Source of the DNA: Parapristionchus giblindavisi
Taxonomy: Eukaryota; Nematoda; Chromadorea; Rhabditida; Diplogasteridae
Assembly: GCA_943737045.1 (NCBI GenBank)
Contig: CALSFV010000096.1
Coordinates: forward strand, 124,001-188,000
Reading direction: 5' to 3'
Length of the DNA: 64,000 bases
Positions within the stretch are counted from its first letter, which is position 1, and each line of letters begins with the position of its first letter. Positions 51,001-62,790 of this stretch are shown one piece after another. The notes below the pieces were generated by a model. It worked only from the letters and a program-made list of their open reading frames with translations. It ran no database searches and was not told the DNA's origin. The position numbers were made by a program, and so were the translations under genes.

Positions 51001-52960
51001 AGAATAGGAATCAAAGCTCCCAATATTGATTCGATTGGTTTTGATTCTCTTCTTCTGTGTCTATAAAGTACTCTTTCTTTGTTAGTTACAACTCGAACTC
51101 AATATGACAAATGAACTAGAACTAATGAGAATATGATAAAGAATGAAGAGAGAAGACATGAAATGAAACACATACCTGAATGATGAAAGAACAAGAAATA
51201 TCATAAGACAGAATACAGCAATCGATAGAAGAGGAGCGGTCTTTGTTCCCATTGATCGAACCTATAAATGGATTGAGATATTTATTGAGTAGAGATATAT
51301 TGATTGATTCATCGATTACAGATATATTGATTGATTCATTGATTAGAGATATATTGATTGATTGATTCATCGATTAGAGATATATTGATTCATTCATTGA
51401 TTAGAAATATATTAATTGATTCATCGATTGGAGATATGTTGATTGATTCATCGATTAGTTCAAACCTCTTGAGCTACGAGATTATCAGAAGCAGCTCCAG
51501 AATCGAGAAGAGGATATTTATCGGAATAAAGTAGATCGACAACCTTCAAATGTTAAGATAATTATGAGAATATGACAAATATACGTTCAAATTAATGTTT
51601 TTGGAGCAAATTAAATATGAACCTTAGCTTCCCATTTCTTTGGAATTTCAATATTGTTATGTACAAGGAAAAATCTCAATATAGCAGTTCGAAATCCTTT
51701 GATAGTTTCACCATCTTTATCCAATTCCACATCATAGACATTTGATGCTATGAAGATATCTTGACCCATCAAGTCCATTGTAGGATATGTTATCTAAATA
51801 TTCTATTGAATATTGAATGAATGGATATAATCTAACTTGAAATCGTGAATAATTTCCTCCATATAATTTGAGTAATGCAAATAATGGTTCATTCTTCAAA
51901 CAATATGGTTCACACATATCCCAGAATGTGAGATGTCGGCCAGAATCATCAGGAACTTCTATCTATAGAATAATTGGAATAGAATATTAATAAAGATTAT
52001 TCTTACTTTAGTGATAATTTCATTTAATAAGTTCGATAATTGTTCTCGATGCTCTTCTCTCACTAAACTTCCATTATCTTGAGAACGTATCATTACCTCA
52101 AATAAGATAGATAATAGTAGTAGGTCATAAATACAGATTAGTCTTTCCAATGAATAATAGTATTGAATAGTATTGAATGATCTTACTTCAACCATATTCA
52201 ATGATCCATTTTGACGTAGAAACTCTTCTAAAACCTTTCCTTCTCTATGAGATGGAGAATCAGAGGCAGTAAATGTTATACGTGCATTATTAACCTTAAT
52301 TATTAAACCATTATTTATTTATTTATTTATTGATCTACCTGATGAAATCGAACAAATCCTATAGAAGAAACAACGGTAAATAACATGAGGCAAATAATCC
52401 ATTTCCAAGGTTTTTCTCCTATTGATTCTCCTAATCGATAAAAGAACCTCTGAAAGATCAAAGATCAATCTACAGTAATACATACTAAAGTCCAAATCGT
52501 GATTACTTCCGCCGGAAAGAGAACTAATAAGTTGTGTTTTTAAACTACGTTTTATTATTGTAACCCATTATTCTAACTGCACAAGATGGTTTAGACAATC
52601 AATCTATCATCGAATATCAACTATTTCTCGTAGTTTATGATTAAGGATGAATAATGTGTAATGTCTGTGTTGAAGTGTTCCTCTTTTATGGTCTATTTAA
52701 TGAACAGCTTCGTTTGCCTCTAAGATATCCAAGGAGAGATGATATATGTATTGGATGTATGATTGATAAAGATGATAATCTATCAATCATACTCAACATT
52801 ATCATAAACAAGTCATATTGGATCATACACGGTCATGATCATCAAAAGAATTAAATGAAATTCATATCTATATAATAGATAATATTGGTATAACAGATAT
52901 ATAATATTGATAATATCGTACCTGCATTTTTTCTTCATATTTGACAGTTGGCAGTCTCAT
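48074..52960 (-). CDS. patched-related (PTR/PTCHD-type) membrane protein
   Basis: Patched-related RND-type proteins have 12 membrane spans and a sterol-sensing domain; in nematodes they act in cuticle, secretion and sterol-linked processes. The start is MRLPTVKYEEKMQ. TM1 is WIICLMLFTVVSSIGF, followed by a large extracellular loop with WDMCEPYCLKNEP. The sterol-sensing half runs from LSIAVFCLMIFLVLSSF through SIVVSTLFLLLAIGIDDVFL, with the conserved GxxxDD-type motif as GIDD. The second half begins MIIPIIPILIVFWTISVYGV, has a second extracellular loop (NELNVTSYTERSNFADQ-like region), then FLIFIPDLISITSAMFSL and SLLMSIGFSVDISAHISYHY (second GFSVD motif). The C-terminus is short and cytoplasmic, ending KEEERA. 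Length is about 850-900 residues. An intron of about 550 bp lies near 48874-49426. The stop is TAA at 48074-48076. Confidence 0.88.
51291..51458. repeat. 27-31 bp minisatellite in PTR intron
   Basis: About six imperfect tandem units of the form AGATATATTGATTGATTCAT plus CGATTAG. Each unit contains the ATTGATTGATT phrase that is common in introns across the window. Confidence 0.85.
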
Positions 52961-54370
52961 CTTCGATGAAGAATGAGAGTCTATAGAATGATTAAATGAA
53001 AAGAATAGAAGATAGAGATAGAGATAGAGAAAGAGATAGATAGACAAATGGTTCGTTCGTTCGGTCAATTCAACTAAGGAAATGAAGATGAAGAGAAATG
53101 GGAAGCACAAGATGAATATAGTTTTCAACTACAAAAGATTGACGAAAGAAGAGAATGGTTTGATACTTTTTGTCCTCTAATACAAAGTTGGTATAACTTC
53201 TTCCTGTTTAAGAAGAGTCTATCCTCTGGTTGAAGGTTATAGTTAGTGTATGAAATGATATAGTGAGACTAACTATTAAAGGGAATGGATTGAGAATAGA
53301 ATGATTTTCCATTTGAACGACTCTATCACAAAAAGGAATGGACAGTTTCAAGTCGAACGAATTCTTGAAGAAAAGAATGACTAGAAGTGATATGAAGATT
53401 AGAAAGAGTATTGAACACAAGTAAATAGTGTTATCATTGTTCATTTAGAATGAAATGAGATCAGTCTTTATACAAATTGAAACAGTTCATGAATGAACAT
53501 ATGATAAGTGGTCGAATGCAGTGAAGAATGACCAAGTATCTAAATGGTTAGAGGGACAAAGGGAGAGGGAGAGATTGAGATGGGCGAATGGAGAGGGAGA
53601 GGGAGAGGGAGGGAGGAAAGAGTTCTAGAGAAGATTGAATAAGCTGAACAGTTAGTTGACCTTTTAAAGGGATTACTCATGGGTACAAGGTATAAAAAGA
53701 ATAAAATAAATGAATATGGATTATTAATGAAAGAGTTGTTCCATATATACAAGTTATAGTGTATATGTTTGAGAGATGGAATAATATAATATGATTGATA
53801 GATTAAGTCAATACTTATGTTTAATACTCATGGTTTCACCACCATTTTCTCATGAACGTCCAGATTTCCAACAACCTGAAGATAATATAGTCATTCATAT
53901 TCAGTTGTTCTTTTCTATTTATTCGTTTGTTCAATGTGACAGAGCATGCATGAAAAGGACTCATTTATTCATATTATAAATACTAAACGATTTGATAGAA
54001 CAGACAACATAAGAGTGAGACAGGGATAGATACAGTGAATAGAGTGAATAGAAGATGAATGGATTGACTCCATACTGTACACAGATATTAAGACAAAGAA
54101 TTGAGATACACAGGGGCAATATATCTAATAGTTTCTATTGGATATCTTTACTCTGAAATGGAAGAAATGACTAGAAGTTAAAGAATAGGTAGTATATATA
54201 TGGTTGCTATATATGTATATTGAACAGATGTATACAGAGTTATAGTTAAGACTATCTATATATAAAGTGATTAGAACGAAAGATAGTTTAGAGTTGGTAG
54301 AGGAATGATTAAAGGGTGCTGTAGTGTAGATAATAGTGGATAGAAGAGTATAGAAGATCCTTAGAATATT
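52961..54370. other. intergenic, no gene seen
   Basis: Upstream of the PTR gene and downstream of calcineurin B. Contains a short GA array at 53551-53620 and low-complexity AT-rich DNA. Short open frames on both strands lack splice partners or domains. Confidence 0.55.
53551..53620. repeat. GA-rich array
   Basis: GGGAGA-type purine tract of about 70 bp with one interruption. Confidence 0.8.
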
Positions 54371-56411
54371 CTAGATATTCTCTAGTACCATCTTCTTATG
54401 AACTTCCGTATGTTCGACAACCTATACGAATACATGCGAGTGAGTGAGATTAAGTGATAAGGACGACCTTATGACTAAGTAAGTCATTAAGTCTACCTTC
54501 ACTACAAGTGATTAAGGACATAGACATATTTGATATTACTCTCACTTGAATATATTATGTATTGATTATTGTTACACATTCATATAACATGAATACATAT
54601 TAGTTTGATAGATTGAATTGAATATAAATATTACTTACATCACAGAATTCAGCGAATGAAATCTTTCCATCGTTATCTCTGAAATAAATGAATGTTTAGT
54701 CTATTGAACTTCTCAATTCGACTAGACAAATAGTTTAATGAACAGATATACCTATCATGGAAGAGAATTGTCTTATCAACAATCTGTTGAAGTTGAGTAT
54801 CCTTTAGATTAGATCCTACCATCATTTTTAGTACCTCAATAATATAATAATAATAATAATAATAATACATTTATTTTCTCTAAACGGATCAAAAACGAGA
54901 GGATAGCTCATAATAAATGTACGTATTGAAAACATTAATCACGAGATTAACTGTAAATTAATTAAGCACCGTTTTTAGAGTATTACAAAAGATCTATAAA
55001 TTAGCAATTTTACTAAATCAGCATCAGTATACAGAAGTAAATAAGAATTAATAATATTAAATAATATTAACAATAATAATCTCAATAATTAATGTTCGTT
55101 CATAGAATAAAAATTTAATTATATAAATACATATTAGAATGACTTACTTGGAATAATTCTCCATTAGATATATAACCATCTCTATCCATATCATAGATAC
55201 GGAATGCAACTGAAATTATTTACTTATTGCAAGTTATTACAATCAATATGATTAACAAAATAAAATGGAATTTTGTTTATTTTTCCTCATATTGCTACAC
55301 TGTAACACTTTGAATTGTACGGTTCCATCCATGGTCTTCACCATTCAGTCATTCATGGCACTGAACATGGACCTATTTTTCATGTACACTATTTATCAAT
55401 TATTTTTATAGTAGTCCCCACGAGGAAAAAATGAATATACTTACATCTTAATTTAGTATTCTTATCTCCTTTAACAGAGAATTGTGAGATTCCTTGAATG
55501 AATTCTGAAATGAAAAGAGAATTGTATATTATATCATATTCATTTACTTTTCCATCATGAATTTATTTATCTCTTTTCCGTACATTCATATTTATTACTC
55601 ATTTCTTAAATCTGTTCCCTCCTCGTTTCTCCATTTCTCTCTCTCCCTCCCTCTCCCTCCCTCTCCCTCCCTCTCCCTCCCTCTCCCTCCCTCTCCCTCC
55701 TCTCCCTCCCTCGCCTCTCCCTCTCCCTCCCTCGCTCCTCCTTCTTCATCTTCCTCTAATTCTCACCTCTGAAATCGACTTCTCCATTTCCATCTTCATC
55801 AAATATATCAATAACTCTTTGTACTAATGGATTCTGTTGTAGTTCAGGAAGAGACATAAATTCTTCAACCTTAAAATGATAATATAATGAAGAGATAAAG
55901 ATGATATCAATATGAATAGTAGTCAACTAAAAGAGGGATGAAGAAGACTTATATTATAATTATACGTTATCCCTTCTTCTAATTAAATTCTATTGAACAA
56001 CTGAACTAATTCTGTTGTCCTACTCTATTAAAGGGATGAGCACATTATGTAATTGAATTACAAGAGCTACATGCTACTTCTTCAAATGTGGTCTAAAATC
56101 TACCTACATATATATTAAGAAGATGTTTTAATGAAACAAATAATTATTATACATGACTAGTTGATGCAGATATAATAATATATAACATACAGACAATGAT
56201 CCCGATCCATCGATATCTAATTTCTTGAATCTCCTCGCGAGACGACGGAGTTCATATGCATCAACTGAAATGTATTGATTGAATGAGAAAAGAGGATTGA
56301 ATATATTGATTGAATAGACATTGATTGGAGAGAAAGAGTGGAACCAATGAAAATAATGGAATACTTACAGTTACTACACATTTCCATCGGAAGTGATGAT
56401 TCGTTTCCCAT
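54371..56411 (-). CDS. cnb-1: calcineurin B, regulatory subunit of protein phosphatase 2B
   Basis: Calcineurin B is the EF-hand subunit that binds and activates the Ca2+-dependent phosphatase calcineurin A. The first exon ([13 protein letters not shown]) has Gly at position 2, the N-myristoylation site. [15 protein letters not shown] then [20 protein letters not shown] follow, with EF1. EF2 is [10 protein letters not shown], followed by [17 protein letters not shown]3 is [15 protein letters not shown], followed by [22 protein letters not shown]4 is [13 protein letters not shown]. All four loops keep their acidic Ca2+ ligands. The last exon encodes [16 protein letters not shown] and TAG at 54371-54373. 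Length is close to the usual 170 residues. The C-terminal DIHKKMV block is changed to EVHKKMV. Introns are large for this window, including one with a CT array at 55640-55745. Confidence 0.94.
55640..55745. repeat. CT-rich array in calcineurin B intron
   Basis: (CTCCCTCC)n-type pyrimidine tract on the plus strand, so it is polypurine in the transcribed RNA of calcineurin B. It lies just upstream of the donor for the EF2 exon. Confidence 0.9.
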
Positions 56412-56426
56412 TATGAATCTAAATGA

Positions 56427-56452
56427 ATGAATGAATGAATGAATGAATAGAA
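56427..56452. repeat. (AATG)n microsatellite
   Basis: About six tandem AATG units just upstream of the calcineurin B start codon, so it may lie in the 5'UTR or promoter. Confidence 0.9.
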
Positions 56453-56577
56453 GAGGAGAATGAGTTGGATAAGGATGAAATGAAATGAAAGAAGATATCG
56501 ATAAGAGAAGGAAATGAAAAGAAGAAGAGTACGCATTGAGTGTACGAGTGAAGAGAAAAGAGAAAGAGTGAATCGAT

Positions 56578-56722
56578 TCCCCCTTCCTCTCTCTCTACCT
56601 CTCCCTTCTCTCCCTCTAGACGACGTCTCTCACACACTAGAGAAGAAGCGATGGCAGAAGGAGAGGGAGAGGGAGAGAGGCAGAGTGAGAAGGAGGAGGG
56701 AGAGGGAGAGGATCTTTGGTTC
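56578..56722. repeat. CT tract followed by GA tract
   Basis: A CT-rich block (56578-56620) and a GA-rich block (56660-56720) lie head to head about 200 bp upstream of calcineurin B and could pair as an imperfect hairpin. Confidence 0.6.
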
Positions 56723-58157
56723 ATTCATTCAATCTGTTGTTTCATATCAGACATCAATGAGTTTCATTTACAATTTAAACACATTTATCAAGAATAGGCT
56801 CTGTTTTGCATATTACGAAATACCTAATTGTAAGTTCTTGCTGTCTCAGAAAAATTGGACCTGCGATTCGCGTGAATAGCAGAGATGGAATTTTACTTTA
56901 AGGATTTTACGCATTCCATGAAATTCAAGACTTATTTTTTTTATAAATAAGTGTTTACAAATAAAAGAGAATTGAACAAAAAAATTAGGAACGCAAAACT
57001 CACACAACAGTTGAAAGAGTACTGTAAGTACCCATATTTATTGAACATAGTACATTTTCATCATATCATTTTATTGAGTCTTCACATTTTTCTATTGTCT
57101 TGGTTTGTATTTTTAGCATGTCATTGTCGTTTCAGAATATGCATTAGAAAGATTGTCACCACGACGATTAACGACGATGGAAAGTAAATTTGAGCGTAAA
57201 ATATGCAGAAAAGAGCTGTATAAGCAAAAATGCGGTATTTGTTTATTTCATTTAATTTTGTCCATAAATTAATACTATGTGGTTGTTCCAGATGTTATTG
57301 CCTATCACCACAAATCACAATATTCAAAGGAACATTATGAACTTCCCTCATGGAAAGTATAGCGCCCATTCATTTCAGTCGACTTTACCCTCAATATTCT
57401 GCCCAACAGCCTTGCTCATGAAAATTTTGGAATTTTCCTTGAGTGAAATAAGAATATCCGTGTTTTTACTAATTATTAATTGCGCAGGTACACGTTGACA
57501 TTTCCTTTGATCACGTGCTCTTCCGTTGTTGTTTATGTTTGATTTGATAAAATGCTATGACATGGAAATTTGTAACTACAATTTTAGTTTTTTTGCACAA
57601 AAAATATTAATTTTACACCTATCGCTGATGAATAGATCTTACTGATGGGCGAATGTGTCCATTATGTGCTCAAGGAGTCCAATCGATCACAGATTTGTTC
57701 CACTTCGAGTCATCATCATTATCAACCACATCATTTACATCCAAAGTCATATCTTTGCTGTGAAGTTCGAACAACGTTTCATGACAACATTTTCGATGAT
57801 AAATTTATCAAAAACATACGAATAACAGTGAATAAAACATGAAATCGGAATATTTTAGCTAAGAGAAGCCACCAAGGGGATAACACTATTTCATTGTAAG
57901 AAAAGTCAATTGTCAAATGAAGTTCTATTTTGCAATCAATAAGACAATGTCATATCGTAGTACATAAGAGCAATTTGACTCGTACCGAGAATTAATTAAG
58001 AACGCACTGTTCTTGCGATCTTAAATTTTTGCAAAAATTGTTTTCCTCGAATTTCTCGGAAAAAGTCGAGGACTAGAGTTATTCGAGAAATTGGGAAAAG
58101 AGTAATGTACACCCTTATATGATTTAAAGTGTAGTAAAATTTCAAAGGAGAGTCATT

Positions 58158-58274
58158 AAAGGGATAGTGACCTCTCTCAATGGCCTCTTCAATGGTCTAC
58201 GCTCTCTCGTTGTTAGAGAACAGAGAAATAGTATTCGCAATGAAGAGGCCATTGAGTGAGGTCACTCTCCCTTT
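58158..58274. mobile_element. 117-bp MITE, copy 1
   Basis: Ends are inverted repeats: AAAGGGATAGTGACCTCTCT and, read in reverse, AAAGGGAGAGTGACCTCACT, each continuing with CAATGGCCTCTTCA. The core GGTCTACGCTCTCTCGTTG is shared with the copy at 61420-61541 in the opposite orientation. No coding capacity. Confidence 0.8.
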
Positions 58275-59169
58275 GACTTTGAGTCGAATTTAAATGTGTG
58301 GTTCACAGATAATACGGGAATTTTACAGGTGTCCCTATAATATTTTTTTCGAGAACATACTGTTACGACAGAAAGGTAGTAAAAGTTATTCTACTTATCG
58401 TACACTGTATATTATATGTATATGATGATTCACCTTATTGATCGTCAGAAACATCTATGAACCATCAGGCCCGAGCAGGGAAAGGTGCACTTTTTTTGAA
58501 AATTGAGTAAATTCAGCAATAGGTTTCGAAAATAAAGGTGTAAAACCCGAGTATTTACCAATACGATATGGGATGAATGAGTTGGATGCGCTAGCCTCTC
58601 ACATATTACATGGAGACAGCTTATTTTAATATATATATATATATTTAATCAATATTTCATTGAGGCAGAAAAAAATGTCACGTGTCCAGTTTGTTTTTCT
58701 CTTTTTCCATGCACAAATGAAATTTCTATCAACAAATAGCTTCTTCGCACGGTGAAAAGTGAATAGACTTCTCATACGCACTTTACGCATCGATAAAATT
58801 TTTTTCCTTGCCTTTGATTAGTGTCCTTCAACAACAACAAAAAAAAAACTTTTCCTATCAATTCACAAGATATCATGATTATAATTTATATTAATTAAAA
58901 TAATAATATGTGAGATTGCAACAAATATATGTATAATTACAATCTTTTGGCTGCTTCAGCGATTTTTGACAGATTTTGCATGTGAAATTTACGCCCGATC
59001 ATGAGATATAGTCAGCTTCTTTGTGAGACAAAAACAAAATTAAATAATAAATTTAAGGCGATAAAAAAAACGAAAAATAAAGAAAAACCGATTAAAATCA
59101 TATGACGAAAGTGGATAATCTCGATAATAAATTCGGATACCGAACTTGTACAACGTCAACATAGATACA

Positions 59170-59630
59170 TACACTCACAGAAATTTCCCTTATATTTAAG
59201 GGAATAATTCCCTGGCTAAGGTACCCCAAGAGAATTATTCCCAGTTATATAAGGGAATTATTTCCCATACCTGTAAGGGAATTATTGCCTTACATTTAAG
59301 GGATTTGAAATAGATTTAAACAATAAGAAAAATTGGCAAAGTTGATTCACACTGGGTAGGAATCGAACCTACGAGGTTCGGATCTCTACACAACAATCTT
59401 GCCACTAAGCCATGTGGACATGTTCGAACTCTCGTAAAACTTGATGATAGCTGTAGTCGGACGCGCTCATACATGCATTGGAAATCCCTTATATGTAAGG
59501 CAATTTGTTAAGGGAATAATTCCCTAGTAAAAATTGCCTTACATATAAGGGATTGCGCGTAGATAAGGGAATTATTCCCTAGGGGAATTGCAGTTCCAAA
59601 ACTTCCCTTAGGGAATTTTCTGTGAGTGTA
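59170..59630. mobile_element. 461-bp TA-flanked TIR element with internal palindromes and tRNA-like core
   Basis: The termini CACTCACAGAAA and TTTCTGTGAGTG are inverted and flanked by TA on both sides. Inside are repeated short palindromes built on CCCTTAtatNTAAGGG and GGGAATtATTCCC. A tRNA-like segment sits in the middle on the minus strand. It has no coding capacity. Confidence 0.75.
59351..59419 (-). repeat. tRNA-like module within TIR element
   Basis: Contains an A box TGGCTTAGTGG and a B box GGTTCGATTCC that match RNA polymerase III consensus, with a T-stem GTAGG/CCTAC that pairs. The acceptor stem does not pair, so it is not a functional tRNA. Confidence 0.6.
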
Positions 59631-60322
59631 GATTCATTATTTCATTTAAAATTATTTAATGTTATTCGTTCCTTATTATTTATTCTAATCTCCGATTTTC
59701 TGAACTAGATTTATATTTTACTTCGACAAGTAAATATATACATATTATTACGAATTAGTTTTTTTTATTGACAGTATAAAAACTGTTTATTTCATGGTTC
59801 GAAGTCATAAGTACCCACACTCCGATGTAAATATCAGTGCTCTCTCATATAAATATTAGTTTTGTTTACGATATGAATCAACATTTGTGGTCATATCAAT
59901 CAATAAATATGATTGTTTTATTGATGGATATTATTTTTGTCTCTTTTCTTCATATGAAATGATAGCTAATCTACTATGACTATATCATAGAAAAGAAGAT
60001 GAAGAAGAAGAAGACAACGAATCAAATTTAGTATACTCTCCTCCTCCTCCTTCATCTATTCTTCATATACTTCTACTTCTTCATTTCTTATTCCTTCTAA
60101 TACAGAAACAATTCTATCTCTCATTATTCTTCATGTCTATTCTATTGTATTACTAATGTATATATTCATTATTCCTCCCTCGTTTTCCCATCAAATGTGA
60201 ATTGTTATTTGAGAATAGAGAGTAATATTGGTGGATAGTGTATATATTGAATATAGATGTTCCCTTCATTCATTCATTCATCTACTCATTTCTGCTTCAT
60301 CTCATTCATTTTATGTACAAGA

Positions 60323-60440
60323 TGGAGAGGGAGAGTGAGGGAGAGGGAGAGGGAGGGAGAGGGAAATAGAGAGGGAGAGGGAGGGAGGGAGAGGGAGAGA
60401 GAGAGAGGGAGGGAGAGAGAGAGGGAGAGGGAGAGAGACT
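60323..60440. repeat. GA-rich array
   Basis: GGGAGA/GGGAGGGAGA purine tract of about 118 bp. Confidence 0.9.
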
Positions 60441-60881
60441 AAGACCCTGAGAAAGAGAAAGAACAATACAATTCCATGTAACCCTACCGTCTCATTCAAT
60501 ATTCTTTACTCTTTTCAAAGTCTCATTATCCTTTCATCCATAAACTTCTAAATATATGAATATCCTCTACGTCTACACTAATTTCATTAACTTCTTCTAT
60601 GGGTTCACTAATCATTTTCTTCTTCTCCTTTTCCTTCTATATTAGTTTATCTCATTTTACTTGAGTGACTTCTTATCTATTAATGGAAATAGAAACATAT
60701 GCTTTGCAACTGAAAATTAATGAATTTTTAGAAACTGTTTTTGTTAAAGGGAGAGTACGATGTGTTGCCTGAAATTGATTGAAAAGTTATTTTGCATACT
60801 AGTTTTGCATGTCATACCGATAATTTAGCTTGCAATATGCAAATCGCCATATACAGATCCCATCAAGCTTTATCTCACGTC

Positions 60882-61234
60882 TAATGGCTCGTTAAAAAAT
60901 AGGGGAAAACCGAAAGCGGCGACTTTCCACCCGTTAAGTACCCGGAAAGTCGAAAATGGAAACACGAAATTTGAATTCGCGCGCTCACAAAGAGGTACGG
61001 GAATTCAAATTCCGACTTTCCGTCATCGATTTTTAGCAGTTAAAATATAAATTCAGCTTCCTGCTCGCTAAAATAGAAAAATTCGCTGTCGGAAAGTCGG
61101 AATTTGAATTGCCGCACCTCTTTGCGCGCGCGCGATTTCAAATTTCGTGTTTCCATTTTCGACTTTCCGGGTACTTTTTTAACGGGTGGAAAGTCGCCGA
61201 TTTCAGTTTTCCACTATTTTTTAACGAGCCATTA
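60882..61234. mobile_element. 353-bp palindromic MITE with TA target site
   Basis: Two arms of about 138 bp are inverted copies at roughly 90 percent identity by eye. They start ATGGCTCGTTAAAAAATAG, include GGCGACTTTCCACCCGTTAA and GTACCCGGAAAGTCGAAAAT, and end near AATTCCGACTTTCCG. The loop is about 70 bp. TA flanks both ends. There is no coding capacity. It would fold into a long hairpin if transcribed. Confidence 0.9.
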
Positions 61235-61255
61235 TACAAACAACTTCAACTTACA

Positions 61256-61312
61256 TCCTTAGTCTAATGGTAAGTGTCCGGTTGAAGCGACGATCGAGCG
61301 GGTTCGAGTCCT
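61256..61312 (+). repeat. tRNA-like module (degenerate)
   Basis: Starts about 20 bp after the palindromic MITE. The A-box-like TAGTCTAATGGTAAGTG and a perfect B box GGTTCGAGTCC are present, but neither the acceptor nor the T stem pairs well. Confidence 0.5.
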
Positions 61313-61419
61313 AACAACAGCTAATAATTTTTTGTCATTATTTCCTATATCTGTGGTAGGGTTATCGCGTTGGGGAACAATTACGGGAATTCAAACATCG
61401 AAAGTAGAGGGGTTACTGT

Positions 61420-61541
61420 CCCTTTAAAGGGCGCGTTACCTCACTCAATGGTCTCTTCATTGCGCACACCATTTCTCTGATCTCTAACAATGAGAGAGCC
61501 TAGACCGTTGAAGAGACCGTTGGTAAAGATTTCTGTCCCTA
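61420..61541. mobile_element. 117-bp MITE, copy 2 (inverted)
   Basis: The reverse complement matches the copy at 58158-58274 through GGTCTAGGCTCTCTCATTG, TTAGAGATCAGAGAAATGG and GCAATGAAGAGACCATTGAG, with about 85-90 percent identity by eye over 80 bp. Confidence 0.8.
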
Positions 61542-62159
61542 TAAGAAATTGTTTTTTTTTTAATTTTTAAATGAATCTTGCAATTACTACCTGATCAGAA
61601 CATTGTTTTATTTTTATATTTGAATTTATCAAAGAAATGGTTTTTTAGTGATTAATGGAAGAATAGTGTGAGATAAAGATGAAGACTCGTGAATAGAAAT
61701 GTAGATTGTAAAGAAAGAAGAAGAATAATTCATCGTAGTTGCGATATAATACAAAATGATGAATAGAAAGTAACAATCAATCAATCAACCATTCTTTAAT
61801 TCTTTCTTGCATGTGACACTCATTCTATTATATATAATCTATTCCTTTATTTATTCCTCTATTCTATTTAGTAGTATCTACTATGTTTTTCACTTTTCCT
61901 TCTTCTTTTTCAATAGAATATTCTCACCCATATTATTATATAAGAAAGAAGATTGAAAGAGATCCTATTCCATACTCTACATCACACTTTTATCTACATT
62001 TCCTTCTTCAAGCCCACCTTTTCCCTCCATCCATCTCACCTTCTCTCCTTCTGTCTCCATCTACCTCTCTCTCCCTCTCTCATGATCGTACTTTTCAAAT
62101 CTCATTCCCGTTCTTGCGTTGTGTAACTATGTAGTACTGTCAGAAGCTACTCTCCCCAC

Positions 62160-62235
62160 TCTCTCTCATTTCCTCCTTCTCTCCTCCCTCCCTCCTCTCC
62201 CTCTCCCTCTCCTCCCTCTCCTCTCTCCTCTCATC
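62160..62235. repeat. CT-rich tract
   Basis: TCTCCCTC-type pyrimidine tract. Confidence 0.8.
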
Positions 62236-62357
62236 TAACTCATCCATCTCTATTTAGTCTTTCCTTCAATTTCTCACTTCTTCTCGATTACTGTCTATGT
62301 CTTCTTAGATAATTCATTGTGTCTCCTTCCTCTTCAATCCATCCATCCTACTTTGTC

Positions 62358-62790
62358 TCCTCTCCCTCCCTCTCCCTCTCTCCCCCTCTCTCCCTCTCTC
62401 TCCCTCCCTCTCCCTTCCTCTCCTTCCCTCTCCCTCTCTCCCTCTCTCTCCCTCCCTCTCCCTTCCTCTCCTTCCCTCTCCCTCCCTCTCCCTCTCTCTC
62501 CCTCCCTCTCCCTCTTCCTCCCTCTCCCTCCCTCTCCCTCTCTCTCCCTCCCCATCCCCCTCTCCCTCTCCCTCCCTCTCTCTCCCTCTCTCTCCCTCTC
62601 TCTCCCTCTCCCTCACTCCCCCTCCCCCTCTCCCTCCCTCTCCCTCTCTCTCTCCCTCTCCTTCTCCCTCCCTCTCCCTCTCTCTCCCTCTCCCTCCCTC
62701 TCCCTCCCTCTCCTTCATCCCTCCCTCTCCCTCTCCCTCCCCACCCCTCCTCCTCCCCACCCCTCCTCCTCCTCCTCCTCCTCCTCCACC
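62358..62790. repeat. 430-bp CT-rich (CTCCCT)n array
   Basis: The second largest simple repeat in the window, mostly CTCCCTCTCC and CTCTCTCC units, ending in CCCCACCCCTCCTCC and a (CTC)n run. Long open frames on both strands across it (Ser/Pro/Leu or Arg/Glu/Gly) are not genes. Confidence 0.95.

Noticed and set aside
57645..57842. Plus-strand frame of 65 residues, His/Ser/Cys-rich
   Set aside because: No start or splice support and no recognisable motif.
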